This document shows positions 11,463 through 25,105 of a stretch of 64,000 nucleotides of DNA, piece by piece. Position 1 is the stretch's first letter. Every line of letters begins with the position of its first letter. Position numbers and translations under genes: made by a program. The DNA is from Leucocoprinus leucothites (lineage: Eukaryota; Basidiomycota; Agaricomycetes; Agaricales; Agaricaceae): positions 2,666,001 through 2,730,000 of the forward strand of contig JAACJO010000005.1 in the NCBI GenBank assembly GCA_013368445.1. The letters are read 5' to 3'. The notes below the pieces were generated by a model. The model saw nothing but the letters and a program-made list of their open reading frames with translations, did not search any database and was not told where the DNA came from.

Positions 11463-12490
11463 TCATCGCATGAACATCAAATCAGATCTCAGAACGTATT
11501 TTGTACCGCTCTTGACAGTAGATCCTTCATGCAGCATGCACTCTTGACCGTGTCTGAAGAACCCATCATTGAAGAACTGCGCGTCTAACTAGGACGCAAC
11601 CTACCTGTGTAACAATGCAGTCCCTCGAGTAAGTGGAGGTACGATCTCTTCGCGAGGCTTCCCCCTCTCCTCCTTGTAAAATATGGTCTGTGAATTTATA
11701 GATAAATGACCCATCAGCGAACACGAAACCATGATACATACCTCACCACCTTCTACACCATCCTCCACTCCGGTTAAATATATCAATAGTGTCCATTCCG
11801 ATTTAGCTCCAGTCAAGGGGTCCTTGACAGAGTCGTCATAGTGTGGCCTGTCATTCAGACATCGTCAGCCAGGACCTCCTCATGTCGACCACCGAACATG
11901 GGATGATTCATAGTTGAAACTAACCCAAAGTATTGCCCTGCACCATACTTATACACTCTAATATTGGAGTTGAACGAGTGAGGGTATCTCTGCTCGCCCG
12001 TATTCACCTTCTTCGAAGACGTTGGGTAGGGAAATGAAGGAAGGTGTGGGGTCAGAAGTTTATGTAGTTTCCGAGAAAAGTCCAAGGAAGTGACGGAGAA
12101 TCGAACTGAAGCACAGAACGAGCCGAGCGACGTGAGGTAAAGAAGTTGCACGGTGAAGGTAGAACGTACAATTCACTCGCTCAGCCTCTCCTTTCTTCTT
12201 CGGTGGTGTTAACTCTAATGGGAGATTATCAATGAACCTTGCATAGGCTTTGCATTCCGCCGGCGAGAAAAACTCCTAGTACACCTTCAGTTCGAGTACA
12301 TACAGCAAAGAGCAGTTCGACTTACGTCTATAACCAGGATCTGGTCTTCGAGGATTGTTCGGCATTCGAGCTCTTCTTTTGGAGAAAGCTCTGGAAATAC
12401 CACTGGTGCTGGCGCAGGAACAGATGTCGTTTTTGCAGTAGGAGCAGGTGTATTAATCGCAGACTTCGTGGTTGCCTTCTTCTTCGCCAT
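11463..12490 (-). CDS. Prolyl-4-hydroxylase-like 2OG-Fe(II) dioxygenase
   Basis: This is a 2-oxoglutarate and Fe(II)-dependent oxygenase. The short N-terminus (MAKKKATTKSA, then Ala/Pro-rich) leads to ILEDQILVID, a segment with SPAECKAYARFIDNLPLEL, and NIRVYKYGAGQYFG. The metal motif HYDD supplies the HxD-like ligands. The second His lies in HGQECMLHEG, and the Lys/Arg that binds oxoglutarate is probably in GTKYVLRSDLMF. Several short introns are needed; the first follows VID with a GTAAGT donor. The N-terminus has no signal peptide, which argues against an ER collagen-type hydroxylase and for an intracellular fungal member. The substrate is unknown. Confidence 0.8.
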
Positions 12491-12661
12491 CACTAGAAGG
12501 GTAGAGGTCAAGGAAGATCTCCAATAATTGTGATGGATTACGTCGAGCGCTTGTAGATGAACAGGTGATGATGTCACGGTCCTCCCGGTTGCATGGTGGT
12601 AACAAAACGTATAATTTAATTGCTATGCACATACTACACCGACGAAGATAGTCAAGATTAA

Positions 12662-14208
12662 TCAACTTTTAGTGCTACGCGAGCTGGTAGTAGTAAGGAT
12701 GGCCTTCCCATTGGGAAAGCCAAACCACACTCCAACCAACAACAATGAATTACCGGCCAAGAGAACGCTTGACGATAGGGTTGTAGAAGGATATACATTC
12801 CAAGCATACTCAATTGCCATGAGTAAAACAAGCCTTTTTGATTTCATCAGGGACGGAGATAATTTAGTTTGGAGATATACTTACTTGACTGGAAGTGGGT
12901 ATGGGGTTCTCCAAGCCAGGAAGGGTATTTGTATCGCGTACCAGGAATAAAACTGATAGTGTAAGGATCGAGCGAAAAGAATACCAATCAAATTTGACGT
13001 GAACAAGACAGTGGTAACATCTGGTGTAATGTGTGAGCCAAATATCTGGAAACGACATCGCAAGGACACTGACAATCAGGTGTAATAGCAGCTAAACCAG
13101 CGGGTTGGAGTGGTCTCCGAAGCCCTCTATCAAGGACCTTCCAAACACTTCCATCTGGCTTGCACCATCTGAACATACCGAAAGCCACCAACACAGACAT
13201 ATGTCCAACAAGTAAACTGAGAGCAAAAGTTGGACTCAAGAATGTCGATTCATCAACAAATCTCCAGTTGACCGTCCATTTATATAGGAATACGCGTCCC
13301 AGGTCAAAAGCACCCTTGAGATAGCTCCAAGAGTTTTCGGTAAGGAATGGAGAGGCAAGCAGAGCCTGGATGGCAACGAGAGTGAAGATATATCGGAGCG
13401 CGGTTGCAAGGCCTTTGCGTTTAAAAGTAATAACGAGAAGTCCAGGTAAATATAACAGAATGGACATCTTGACCGAGAGCGCGCCGCTGAGTATAAAAGG
13501 GGTTAGAACAAGTGGTCGATGAGTGATGGGAAAACCTTGCCTGTAGAGAAGGATGGCCGTATCGTCAAGCTCGTGTTGCAGGAACAGCACTGTCAGGGTC
13601 ATGAAAAATACGGCCCAGCAGTCATTGAATAATCGAAGCACAAAGATGGAATGCAACCGTTTGCTGAGAGGGAGCAACAATACAATCCAGTTCGGAATGT
13701 TGCCTGCTTTGCGATAGATTGCACAAACAGCAACCAAGGTCAAGATGTATAGGGCGCCGTATATGTGTTGTGCAAATCGAATGTCACGTCCAGCATTCGT
13801 GATGTTGTACAAGAGTTCGTGGATTCGGACGTGGCCAGCAGGATACCTGACTTGAGATCAGACTAAATGTTTCATTATTGAGAACAACACAAAGTATGAG
13901 ACGCACACGAGAGGTCCAGTGGGGCCGCTAATCAGAGAATAATCATGCTGGCCTTTAATATACAGCTCTGCCTGGACCATGTAGGTTTCCCAGTCTATTT
14001 CTGTGTCTTTCAAGTGAGGGTGAGTCGTTAAACGACAAAACGAAACTGTGTTACACGCACAAGGAATGACCTTAATGATAAGTTCCGTCAGCACCGCATC
14101 TCCTATAACTACCAAAGTTGCCAAAGTCCAAAAGTATTTTGGGTCGAATAAAAGGGACTTGACGAGACTGAGCGCGCTGTGGATGATGGTCGACGTGTTA
14201 CGAGCCAT
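12662..14208 (-). CDS. ALG3: Dol-P-Man alpha-1,3-mannosyltransferase ALG3
   Basis: This ER membrane enzyme adds the sixth mannose to the lipid-linked N-glycan precursor (Man5 to Man6GlcNAc2-PP-Dol). The conserved luminal region reads [10 protein letters not shown], then [23 protein letters not shown] and [20 protein letters not shown] are strong family signatures, and the end has AWNVYPST. Many hydrophobic segments fit a multipass protein. Five exons (14061-14208, 13907-14006, 13074-13846, 12885-13020, 12662-12833) sum to 442 residues, the usual length. The start MARNTSTII is the only ATG in place before the first membrane segment. Confidence 0.93.
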
Positions 14209-14305
14209 GCGTGAGAACCAAACTTTCGAAGCCTTTCACCAGCCTTGCTGTAATTCCGAGTTCGCTATCCGGCGTCTACAATCGCTGAACTGATCCACTT
14301 TGAAA

Positions 14306-14677
14306 CTAGAGTATTTGCTGCTTGTCCGGTTGGATTTTAAATATGGTTGACCTATGCTCCCTGCTTGCTTCATACTGGTTTTGTGGCATACTTGGCAGGC
14401 AGCACTGTCTGCCAATTGGATCTTCGGCCGTGTTGCCAGAGTCTTTTAGCATTTTCACGGTTCCGCTCGGATATGTTGACTGCAGCTGGCTCGGAATATG
14501 CTCTTTCAAGTTGGACTTACTGGCAAATAATGCTTGGACGGAATTTGTACTGGACCACAAGACCTCAAGGCGCCTCATTAGGGCCTTGAAACCGTCTGGT
14601 TTAAACTGCAGCGCATGACTGATAAAAATACCTATGGATATTCAAGTGCACTCAGCCAAACCGTACACGTCTGCCAT
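14306..14677 (-). CDS. Small unknown protein (about 102 aa)
   Basis: A frame with an AAAAATGGC start context (ATG at 14677) codes for three residues (MAD), then splices at a GTGTAC donor to a TATCAG...CTGCAG acceptor (intron about 14606-14668) and continues for 99 codons to the stop at 14306. The product starts MADFKPDGFKALMRRLEVLW and is moderately charged, with no membrane segment, signal peptide or recognised domain. It lies 97 bp upstream of the ALG3 start, on the same strand. The opposite strand also has an overlapping open frame, so coding is not certain. Confidence 0.4.
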
Positions 14678-14891
14678 TTTTCGAGCCCGAGTTTTGTCAT
14701 CTCGTTTACCGCTCGCTCAGAGAGATGAGTAGTGGTGTTAATCTCGTCTACACCTCAATGCTTCCTACGTTTATGCTATGTTGCGTTGCTTTAACTGGCC
14801 TCCGCCCTGCTCTACACTTCTTCTCATGATGGCGACGGTCAAAGCACTGGCATTGCCTTGGTAATATTCCTGAAATCGTGCTGTACAAGCG

Positions 14892-15845
14892 TTATATGTC
14901 AAACTCGAATTCTGAGTCCGAGTCATCCCTTGAAGACCTGACGTTCTTCTGGGCGCGAGCATTGGTGCTGGCCACTTTCGACCTCATCCTTGAAGATGCG
15001 TCCTCGCCCTCGTCCTCACTTTCATCACTGTCCCTACGTCGGCTGCCTGGAGGTGGTTTTTCTGGGGGATCAATGGCACTTGACATTATCAGCATGGCTT
15101 CAAGTTCTGTGCTCAAAATGAGCTACATCCACCTTCCATGGACTTAGCATTACATACCCTCTAGCGACCGCTCACGGTCAGCCCCCCATGAAATTATCTG
15201 ATTCCTAATATCTCCTTTGCGATATATGATGAGCATTGGTACTCTTGCATCTGGTAGATTCGGTATGCATTTATCACCGACAATCGAAACGAATTTTGTC
15301 CGTGGATACTTTTGAGCCAGTGTCCTAATTTGCTGGAAGGTTCGATCACTTCTTAGAATCCTGTCCATAGATATTAGAGAATGTCAGAGGTGCGTCGGTT
15401 AAATTGAGTACCCATCCTTGTATAGAAAACAAATAACACCAGTTCCTCGCTCTTCATCATCGCCTGGTTCGTTGGCCTTGCTGGCATCGGTAACTTCTCT
15501 GGTGTAATCATCCCGTCCTATCGGATACACTCGACCAAAACGAGCACGCAACGCCTCATTTTTCTGCGCCTCGAGTCGCTGCTCATGATATGCTCGGATT
15601 CTTCTTTCTGTTTCGTCGTTCTTTGCCTTTTCCTCCAGTTCTAGCAATTCTGCATCATCAAGATCGTCTAGACGGTCTTCAAGGCTTGGGGAGGGGGGAG
15701 GGGACGGAGATGGCGGGGTTTTGGGTCGTGGTGGAAGAATTCCATGTTTCCTTAGAGCATCGTTGCTGCAGAGGAGTCAGTCTATAGATATCGGGGGGTT
15801 GAGTACGACGTACAATTCAGTGTCTTCATTAGGGTTGATCGACAT
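14892..15845 (-). CDS. PLP2: Phosducin-like protein (PhLP2 type)
   Basis: This is a cytosolic cofactor of the CCT chaperonin with a thioredoxin-like fold, involved in folding actin, tubulin and cell-cycle proteins. The N-terminus starts MSINPNEDTEFNDALRKHGI, matching the PhLP2 pattern (DTEWNDILRKKGILPP). A charged helical region (AYHEQRLEAQKNEALRARFG) follows, then the thioredoxin-like part with REVTDAS, VICFLYKDG and KFVSIVGDKCIPNLPDARVPML. The C-terminal tail is acidic and Ser-rich (DDSDSEFEFDI). The first intron splits the Phe codon after DTE, with a GTACGT donor. Typical phosducin-like proteins lack the thioredoxin CxxC active site, and none is seen here. Confidence 0.87.
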
Positions 15846-16184
15846 GGCTGATTAGATGATAGAGGTGACTAGGGGCCTCCTGGAGAGTAGGTCTAGATTT
15901 TAAGTCAGAAATACTTCGTGGCAGAGCTTTTATACTTGCTTGGGCCTCTCTGGTGGGATATTAGTGTGCGATGACATTGCCTGCGCAACCTGCGGATTGA
16001 TTCATTGAATGAATTCCAGCTCACGTGATGTACGCGACTGATAAAACACGCTTGGCGTGACAAGCGCTCATTTCTTTCCCATCGGGCCTAACGTTTTCAA
16101 GCCGACTGTTGTCCAGAGTCGCTGCAAAACAATTCCTGCTCCCTAGAATAGTATGCTAACGGCGCTTTGATCCTATCTTCCCTG

Positions 16185-19100
16185 ATGTCTGTCGCCGACT
16201 CCGAATCGAACGCTACCCGCGACCTCCGACCCCGCAAATACCAGGAAGAGATATTTGAACGTGCTCAGAAAGGTACTTGGTGCATTCGACCACTAACGCA
16301 CAAATAAATCTGGAACGAAAACAGAAAATGTAATTGCTGCTCTCAGTACGGGATCGGGAAAGACGCTCATTGGGCTACTCCTCATCAAATGGATCTCGGC
16401 TCTCGAAAACTCGAGAGACAAATTAGTCATCTTCCTTGTCCCTCGAGTAACCTTAGTCGAACAACAGGCAAAGTATCTCAGCGACAATACACCTCTACGC
16501 GTCTTTAGGCTTTCTGGGGCCCTTGACATTGAGCTGAGCGATCGGATGCGATGGAAGAGACGATTGGAACACTGCGATGTAATTGTCATGACACGTATGT
16601 ATTGTCAAGGACTCTGGCGACGTGAATCTAACGCAAGAACATACAGCGCAAATACTAGTCAACCTAATAACTCATTCCCTATGGAGTTTACAACGCGTTG
16701 CACTCCTGGTTTTTGATGAGTGTCATCATACGCGCAAAAACCATCCATATAATATAATCATGCGCGAATATTATCACATCAAGGCGACAGAAGAGCGACC
16801 TAGGATATTTGGGATGACTGCCTCTCCCATATGGAACATGAAGGACCCCGTTGGATCTCTTTTGGCCTTGGAAACAAACTTGAATTCAACTATCATCAGT
16901 GTTCGCGAGCATGTTGAAGAGCTGGCGGTCCATGCTCCTCGGCCCTCTGAGGTACATTCTGCCTCCGTAACTTCTCATACTACTCCTGACTTTACCTTTA
17001 CCTAGTTGATCAACATCTATTCCGTACCACCAGACACATACAACTTTCATGAACCAACCCTTTTTCAATGTCTTTCCATCGTTTCGGGTTCCACCTGGGA
17101 CTATGTCGGTGTTCCATGGTCTAACGTGACCACCAGGTACGATACGACGCTTTACAATTTGGGACCTTATTGTGCATCCCTTTATCTCTTCCTCGAAATT
17201 CGACACGCTCTCCAACGGGCAAGCTCCGAGCTACCGATCGCATCCCCCATGATCGAAGTCGAGACCGTAGATCCTGTATCAACTCCAGCATTCACCAAAC
17301 AGGCTCCAGAGGAATTAGCCATTGTTCGCGACATCATCTCTGAATTTGAAGTGTTCTTTTGGAATAACGAGGATCCGAATATTGTTCCCATTGCAATTCC
17401 AAGTACATGGTGCACTCCAAAGCTTAATGCTCTTAGGGACACCCTCCTTGAGTTCTATACATCAAGTTTCCAGGCCATCATTTTCGTGGAGCAGAGACAG
17501 GTCGCGGCATGCCTTTCTAAGGTTCTCCCAGCCATACCCGAACTCAAGAATAAGATTCGTTCAGCCCATCTCGTTGGCCAAGGCGTGAATGTTGATGGGG
17601 TGTCAAAAACGACTGATGCATATTACGGCGACGCTGCCGAGGCGTTCAGGATGGGCAATGTCAATGTCCGTGAGTGTTGACCCTTGCGCTGATCCCGGAG
17701 AGATGCTGAATAGCGTTTGAGGGATAAGTTATCGCAACGTCCGTTGCAGAGGAAGGATTAGATTTTCCTGTTCGTGTTTTACCTATTGCATTTGTATATC
17801 CTTCATCTCTGATGTGCATGACATAGGCTTGCGATCTGGTCATACGTTTTGACCCGTTCAGACACATGGTCGCATACGTACAATCTCGCGGACGGGCCCG
17901 AAGTGCAGCCTCACGGTTTGTTGTCATGATACGCCAGGATGACCAGGAAGCATTCAATCTCTACCACACCCTGCAAGCGCACGAGCCTGAAATGAACAGA
18001 GCGTATCAGTCTCGCCAGGGGGTGGTGCCTTTACCAGAGCAGATTGACAACGATGACGACGAGGAATTAGATCCCTCGGATCTGGCTGAACGGGAACGTT
18101 ACGTCGTTCCGACGACTGGGGCAGTCCTCACATACGATAACGCAATTGGGCTTTTGGGCTACCTTTGTGCTCTTATTCCCTGTGACGCTTATACACCCAC
18201 TCACAAGCCAAGATTTGTTGAGGACTTCCAATCGACAGTCAAACTACCTCTCGGCATCCCTTTACTACACGAACAACTCACGTACACCGGGCCACGCAAA
18301 CGCACAAAGAAGGAGGCTAAACGTGCTGCGGCTTTCATGGCTGTAAAACGCCTTCATGAACTCGACGTTTTTGACGAATACCTCCTGCCTACCCCAGGAA
18401 AGACACTGGGAGAGGAAGAAGCAGCCCACGTTCAGCTTGCTCTCCAACCACAGGTTACACCAGTGACGATAGATGTTGACGTCAAATTTCCCTGGACTAT
18501 GGGAGAACGACTCTGGTTACAACCTGTGTATATCAATGGCGAGCCGATCGCAGGGCTGATTACCGGAGTATCGTTACCTCTGGTCGAGCTCCGGTCCAAC
18601 GTCCTACTTCGCTTAGGCCTTCCACAGCTTTTGCGTCTGACCGAAGAAGATGAAATGGAGCAGAGGCGAACGATGCAGGAGTACACGAAGTTGGGGATCT
18701 ATTATCGCGTCACAGGGAGTCCCTTGCCCAACGCTTTGGGTGCTTTTCTAGTCCCACTCACGGATGATCTTGAGGTTGACTTTAATAAGATTTGGCGTGT
18801 TCTTGATAATCCAAGGGGCATCTTTGACTGGTCCGAGGCTCAAAACCATCGTGGTGAGACACTGCTCGTACTGAATAGGCCTGAATACGGTCGAACCAGA
18901 GTCCTCCAGCGGATCAGGAATGATCTTTCACCATTGTCTCCTCCACCTGAAGGGTCGCCAGAGGCTCCGTGTGCAACATATTACGATTACTGGATACTCC
19001 GATGGTCGAGACGAGGGACGATTGAGTTCGATATACCGACAGATGGCCCACTGTTAGAAGCTCCACGGCTTGTAAAGCACGCTACCAGCAGGTATTCTCT

Positions 19101-20832
19101 CGACCCAAGTCATCACATTCCGCCGATACATCCCGACACACTAGTCTCTTCTATAGTCCCGATGCATACGTGCGGCTGGGTCGACATGTCACCGGAAATG
19201 ATTAGGGCATTTGAACTTTTCCCGGCTTTATGCCACAAACTCACCGACGCCTATCGTGCTCACACGGTTCGCTTGCAAGTTGGCCTTCCAAGCATTCCGG
19301 ACAACCTTCTCACCGAGGCCCTCACTCTCCCGAGTGTTGATGCCAACTTCAATAATCAACGTCTGGAAACCCTTGGAGACGCAGTGCTGGACATCTGCAC
19401 TACCGTTCATTTGATGATCAAATACCCAAGGAGACATGAAGGACAACTTTCGGCGCTAAGGCAGCGGGTCGTTTCGAACAAGTTCTTGGTGACATGCGCT
19501 AGATCTGTTGGATTGGAGACGTTCATTTCCTCTGAGAGGATGAGAGTTGCAAAATGGCCATTTGTCGAGCAGGATGGATATGAGGACAAGGAATTCAGGC
19601 GGCGAAGAGTAATAACGAGACAAATTCCACGCCGAGGGCTACAAGATTGCGTGGAGGCTCTACTTGGTGCCAGCTTTGTTGCTGGTGGTATTCCTATGGC
19701 ACTCCGCTCGGGGGCGGCACTTGGCCTGACTTTTGGTGGATTGTGTCCTTGGGGAGAGCGAATCCGAAAATCGGAAAGAGGAGACACAGGAGTACCGGCT
19801 CTGATTGCGAACCTAGAGAAGGAACTTGGGTACACGTTTGAAAACTCAGACCTTTTGGTCGAGGCTGTTACACATCCGTCATTCGAGTTTTCGACAACTC
19901 CTTCCTATCAGAGACTGGAGTTTTTGGGCGACTGTGAGGGACTTTTTTTTATTATTCCAGCTCGCTGTACAACACTGACATGACTATAGCTGTGATTAAA
20001 ATAATTGTCACAATCTACCTTTTCAACAAATTCCCCAAAGCAACCTCTCATCAACTCCACCTTCCACGTAGCAAGTCGATCTGCTCACCTGCTCTTGCGT
20101 CTCTCGGCATACGCAAACTCAAAGTTCACAAGTACCTCCTACATAACAACGTCGACTTGAATCACGCAATCAATCTCTATGTCCCCATACTTGAGTCTAC
20201 ATCTCCTGATGAGATCGTTCGTAGAGGATGGAGGTACGATCCGCCGAAAGCTATAAGCGATGTTTTCGAGAGTATTGTGGGTGCGGTGTTTGTGGACTCT
20301 GGATACGATTTAGATCGGACGGGTGTAATTGTGACGTGGCTGATGGAGGACATACTTGAAGCTTTAAGCCCGTCCATTCCGAAAGATCCGGTGTCAGAAC
20401 TGTTAGAGTGGCTTGGAAGCGTTGGATGCAGTGGGCAGATGAAATTTCGGTGCGTCTGGCTTATGTCTGGTTTAAAACTGCAGGCTAATCAGGGCCGAAT
20501 AATTACGCAGAAAAACGCCTGGCCAGGCAAATGATGCATTGGCAGAGGCTATCAGCGCCGTTTTTCATGGAATCGTCATTGCTGGACCAATCGTGAGCAA
20601 TAGCAAGAATGTAGCAAAGTTTGCGTCGGCGGAGAAAGCGCTTGTCGCATTGAGAGATGCAGATGAAGGGAAGTTGTTGCTGAAACTATGTGACTGCAAG
20701 CATAGAATGGTCGTGGATACGCAGAATAAGGATTCAGGGGCAGATCAGAGAAGTGAAGACGACGACGAGGCTTTAGATGAAGAAGAGGAGATTGCGGTTG
20801 TCCGAATGTTAGTTGAAACAGAATCTCTGTAA
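16185..20832 (+). CDS. DCL: Dicer-like ribonuclease III
   Basis: This endonuclease makes small RNAs from double-stranded RNA for gene silencing. Eight exons (16185-16272, 16325-16594, 16647-16951, 17006-17669, 17729-17769, 17827-19933, 19990-20449, 20511-20832) sum to 1418 residues in frame. Domain order: helicase with STGSGKT, DECHH and MTASP; helicase C with VAEEGLDFP and QSRGRARS; Dicer dimerisation domain around YDNAIGLLGYLCALIPCDAY; RNase IIIa with QRLETLGDAVLD and DCVEALLGA; RNase IIIb with YQRLEFLGD and SDVFESIVGAVFVDSGYD; then a short dsRBD-like part (NDALAEAISAVFHG) and an acidic tail. No clear PAZ domain was recognised, as in many fungal Dicers. The acidic catalytic residues of both RNase III domains are present. 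Confidence 0.93.
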
Positions 20833-21152
20833 GTCAATGTACTTGTGCCAATGTAACTTGGATGTATTTTGTACGTTTGCATTAAATCCATAGTGGATTT
20901 CTTTGTATTTTCTGGGATGCAGAAATTCAGCTGCTTTGCCAGTAGTCTTTTGATGAGTAGTCATCGGGTGGACATGTCCGATGATGGGAGTCTATCGGCT
21001 GATGAGCCTGAATTGTAATTTGCTTCCTAACACGTAAACTCTTTCGGCGAATTCGACCTCAGAGAGCTAACAGTTTATAGTATGTGAACATCTCGCAGCT
21101 TATAGACCACGCCCCCCTCACGGCGTTCAGCAACCCACTGTCATCGTTGAAC
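20833..21152. other. Intergenic, Dicer 3' side and next promoter
   Basis: I see no open frame or RNA. A short CT-rich run precedes the next start codon. Confidence 0.3.
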
Positions 21153-22285
21153 ATGTCCTCTCTGGCGCCTGCGAGCTTTCTTTCACATATTAAATCACTT
21201 TATCCTTTGGGAAGGACCACAGGGGGTGAGTTGTAGATGCCATCTATCACCTCGTGGAACGGGCATGTTCTGACTGGACTTTCTGACCGGTGTTTTCCCC
21301 ACATGCGTCGTGGATACGACAACCGTACAGCTCTGCCAAACCCGTGGTACATCGTTGCTGCTGTTGCATATAGCGCCAGCAATAAAGCCGAGGCTGTTCC
21401 TCAAGTCTTTCAATATGCTCTTCAGGAGTTGAGCGAGAATCAGGGCGCCGAGTCCGAGCGGTTCATGCTCGCGCAGAAGATCAGAGAGGCGCTGTTCAAG
21501 TCTGGCCTGATTAGTGGTTATCCGAAGGTGAGCGCCATTCTGATGTGCTGTTGGGGAAGATCTACATGATACGTGATACACGTTGTGCTGTACCAAGAAC
21601 TGCTCAGTTTCTCGAAAGCCAAGTGTTTGATGTTGACGTAGATGGCTGACTTCAATGATTGACTTCGGTAGGCCATTAATAGCCTGAAGGCGTTGCACGA
21701 AGTCATGCCTGATGAGCTGAAAGAGAGAAAGATACAAAGGTGTGTATGTACTTTTCGAATCCGAGTGCTGCTGTCACTGAGATGAACGGCTAATTTGACG
21801 TGCTGTTATCGTGTTCGTGGTTCAATAGACATGTTAATGCCTCGCTCGCCGAGCATGAACGAGTTGGCATGGCCTTGTGGCGATCTGTTTATGGAGAAAC
21901 ATCCGATGGCGTACAAAAGCTTTTGGATGATATCTATCCCGACATGGGTAAATTATAAGCATTCTCTTGGATACCGTGCTGAATTTGGTGCTTAATTGAC
22001 CCATTAACAGGATATTTCTCGAGAACAATAGGCTATGGCTTTACATATGGATATACTGATGTGCTATCCGCACTCGAAACGTCTTACACACTGGTCTCAG
22101 CGCTAATTGCTGGTGATACTCCACAGCAAATTTTTTGGCATCTTAACGGTGCAAGAAGGGGAGGAGCAAGTCTTGATGAAGTCAAGGCTGTGAGGCATAT
22201 TTCTATTGAAGTTGCAACTCGGTGTGGAATCAGTTGGAGTGATGGTGTTCCGGAGGTACCGGAGAAGTTGCCTGAGGAGCAGTAA
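21153..22285 (+). CDS. AhpD/carboxymuconolactone decarboxylase-like protein
   Basis: Five exons (21153-21225, 21331-21527, 21672-21739, 21829-21947, 22011-22285) sum to 243 residues. Recognisable parts are LPNPWYIVAAVAYSASNKAE, the helix REALFKSGLISGYPKAINSLKAL and the C-terminal stretch ETSYTLVSALIAGDTPQQI, which resemble fungal AhpD-like proteins of the carboxymuconolactone decarboxylase fold. The CxxC/His redox centre of true AhpD is not visible: the region after the first helices reads ALFKSGLISGYP with no Cys pair. A peroxidase activity is therefore doubtful and the actual reaction is unknown. No targeting signal was seen. Confidence 0.7.
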
Positions 22286-23220
22286 CTGCGTGATGTGGTC
22301 CTTTCGATTATGTTTTTGTGCGCAGATCATGGATCTATCAAGAAAATGACTACGTAGACTCGTTGTATTTTGTGAGAATTCCCAAGGGTGTACCTCATTG
22401 TGAAATGACCAGCCGGAAGCATCGGAGCCGTGCTGGGTATGGCTTGTACTCGGCGACAACCAAGCTCGCGGTGGCGTCTTAGTAACCCACTCTAGTGTGA
22501 GGGGCATTAGGGTCGCCGCAAATATACGATCGACTGTATTGTATTGTGACTTGCTTGTTTGGTCACATTTTGAGTGATGGTAATGATTGATTATCAGCGC
22601 AGTGGCATTCGATGAAGAGACCGAATATGGGACTTGAGGCGGTCTAGCACATCGCACAGAAACAGCAAGAATGATACGGAAAGCAGCGCTCTCACACCAG
22701 AGGATGAAACGCAGCATGGGGAAGCTGCTTAAGTAAGCGACAGGGGTGGTAGGGTTTGTGCGTGTTTGTCCCCGTGGTAGGACAAGCTTTGGTTTGATCA
22801 GAACGGTTGCAACCACCTCCAGGCCGCCAACGACACCAACGCCAGCCTCCCAGTCTTCCCACCCAGCGTATGTTTTTCCCTCTTTTTCCTTCCTTTTATT
22901 TCTCCTCACTCAGCTTCTCCCAGGCTTGTCCGCTTCGTGCATTCCACCCAGCGCGTGATTAGTCGTCTCTTGCTACTCAGTAACCACTCCCAGTCTCCGT
23001 GAGTCGGCTTTCCTCCTCCCCCGACACGTCCCTTCGACTTCTATGTCACTACCACGCGGTTGCATGGCGGCGACTGTAATCCTTTCGCCGCCTGCACGTT
23101 TTGATCCAACGATAAGCCTCAACCCCGGAGAGTGCTGTATCAGGCCATATACTTATTTTTCCTTCTCTCTAGTTATCTAGAACGACCCTCTTGCCCGTAT
23201 CTCTGTAGCTCCTGTACAAA
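22286..23220. other. Intergenic, promoter and leader of CDC42
   Basis: The right half is CT-rich on the plus strand (tcctcccccgac, ccttctctctag), typical of a fungal leader for a strongly expressed gene. No coding frame was supported on either strand. Confidence 0.4.
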
Positions 23221-24033
<813 letters not shown>

Positions 24034-25105
24034 TTCTTCACCTCATATCACACGTTAGGACTTCATCCCCTTACCTACCGCCTTACGCTTACTTTTTACG
24101 ACCCGAATCATGCCATTTCCAATCTGGTCATATATCCGTCATTGCCTTATATTTTTCTCCTTGACCTCTTTGTTCTCTTGACATGTCTCTTATCCTCTTT
24201 ACTGGTTTCATTATCTGCTTTAACAGTTAACCCAAACATCTTTTCTTTTCAAATCATGTGTTCGACTTGTTTGGCAAGGTTGTTCTCGTTCAAGGGTTAA
24301 TTAAGTCGTCGCAGCCTCTGTATGCTTGCTGCTTCTTATTCGGTCCCTCTATGAGAGCCATTCATCTGCGTGCTTTTCTTTACCTCTCTTCCTTGCCCTA
24401 TCTTACCTTAGACAAGAGGGAAAGTCGGAAGTGTCCCTCTCTTGTTTCAAAGTGTATATCGCTTTTCTAATGTGGCTGTTTTTGGATTACTTGTGGAATT
24501 ATACTTTGATATACTAAGGGGATGGATGGGCCTGGATTTTTTTTGTAAATTTCGCGGGTTTATCTCTATTGTACATGGCCCAAAATTCAGTCAGTGAGTG
24601 TAGTTTAGCTTACTGGACAACCGGGTTTTCTTTGATTGTTTCATCGATGGCCCTGATGTTCTGATTTGTTAGCGTGAAGTCTGCGTGAGGGCACGCTCAG
24701 ATCGGAGAGGCCAACTGGGGCTGCGAACATGAAATATGCTGGGCAAGCGCACAGTCAAAATCTGTGGTCATAGGCCCATAAATGTCAAGAGTCACAATCG
24801 CGTAATTTCACGTACAAAACCAAGTAACCTCAAAACAAGGAAAACACGATAGGCAGAGTATGACATCTCCGAGAAGCTAAGCACTACATGATAGCGTATA
24901 TACCTATGTACTCAGCATTCAGCTCGGATATGTACGGAGAATTAGGGTATCGAGTCAGTCATGAAAGCGTCAATCAAGAGGGAAAGAGGCATGGGTTTTA
25001 CCCCAATGATTAGAGTCCAAAGCAATGTAGCAACACGCAAAGTCCCAAGGAGAAATAATTTTGTGCGTAGTAGTTAATGTCTGTTCATACTACGACTGAG
25101 CGAAT
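24034..25105. other. Intergenic between converging CDC42 and secreted-protein gene
   Basis: It begins with a pyrimidine-rich, probably transcribed CDC42 3' UTR (to about 24500). No further gene, tRNA or repeat was recognised. Confidence 0.35.

Noticed and set aside
12672..12950. Open frame on the plus strand, 92 codons
   Set aside because: It lies antisense to the end of ALG3, where the minus-strand frame is clearly conserved.
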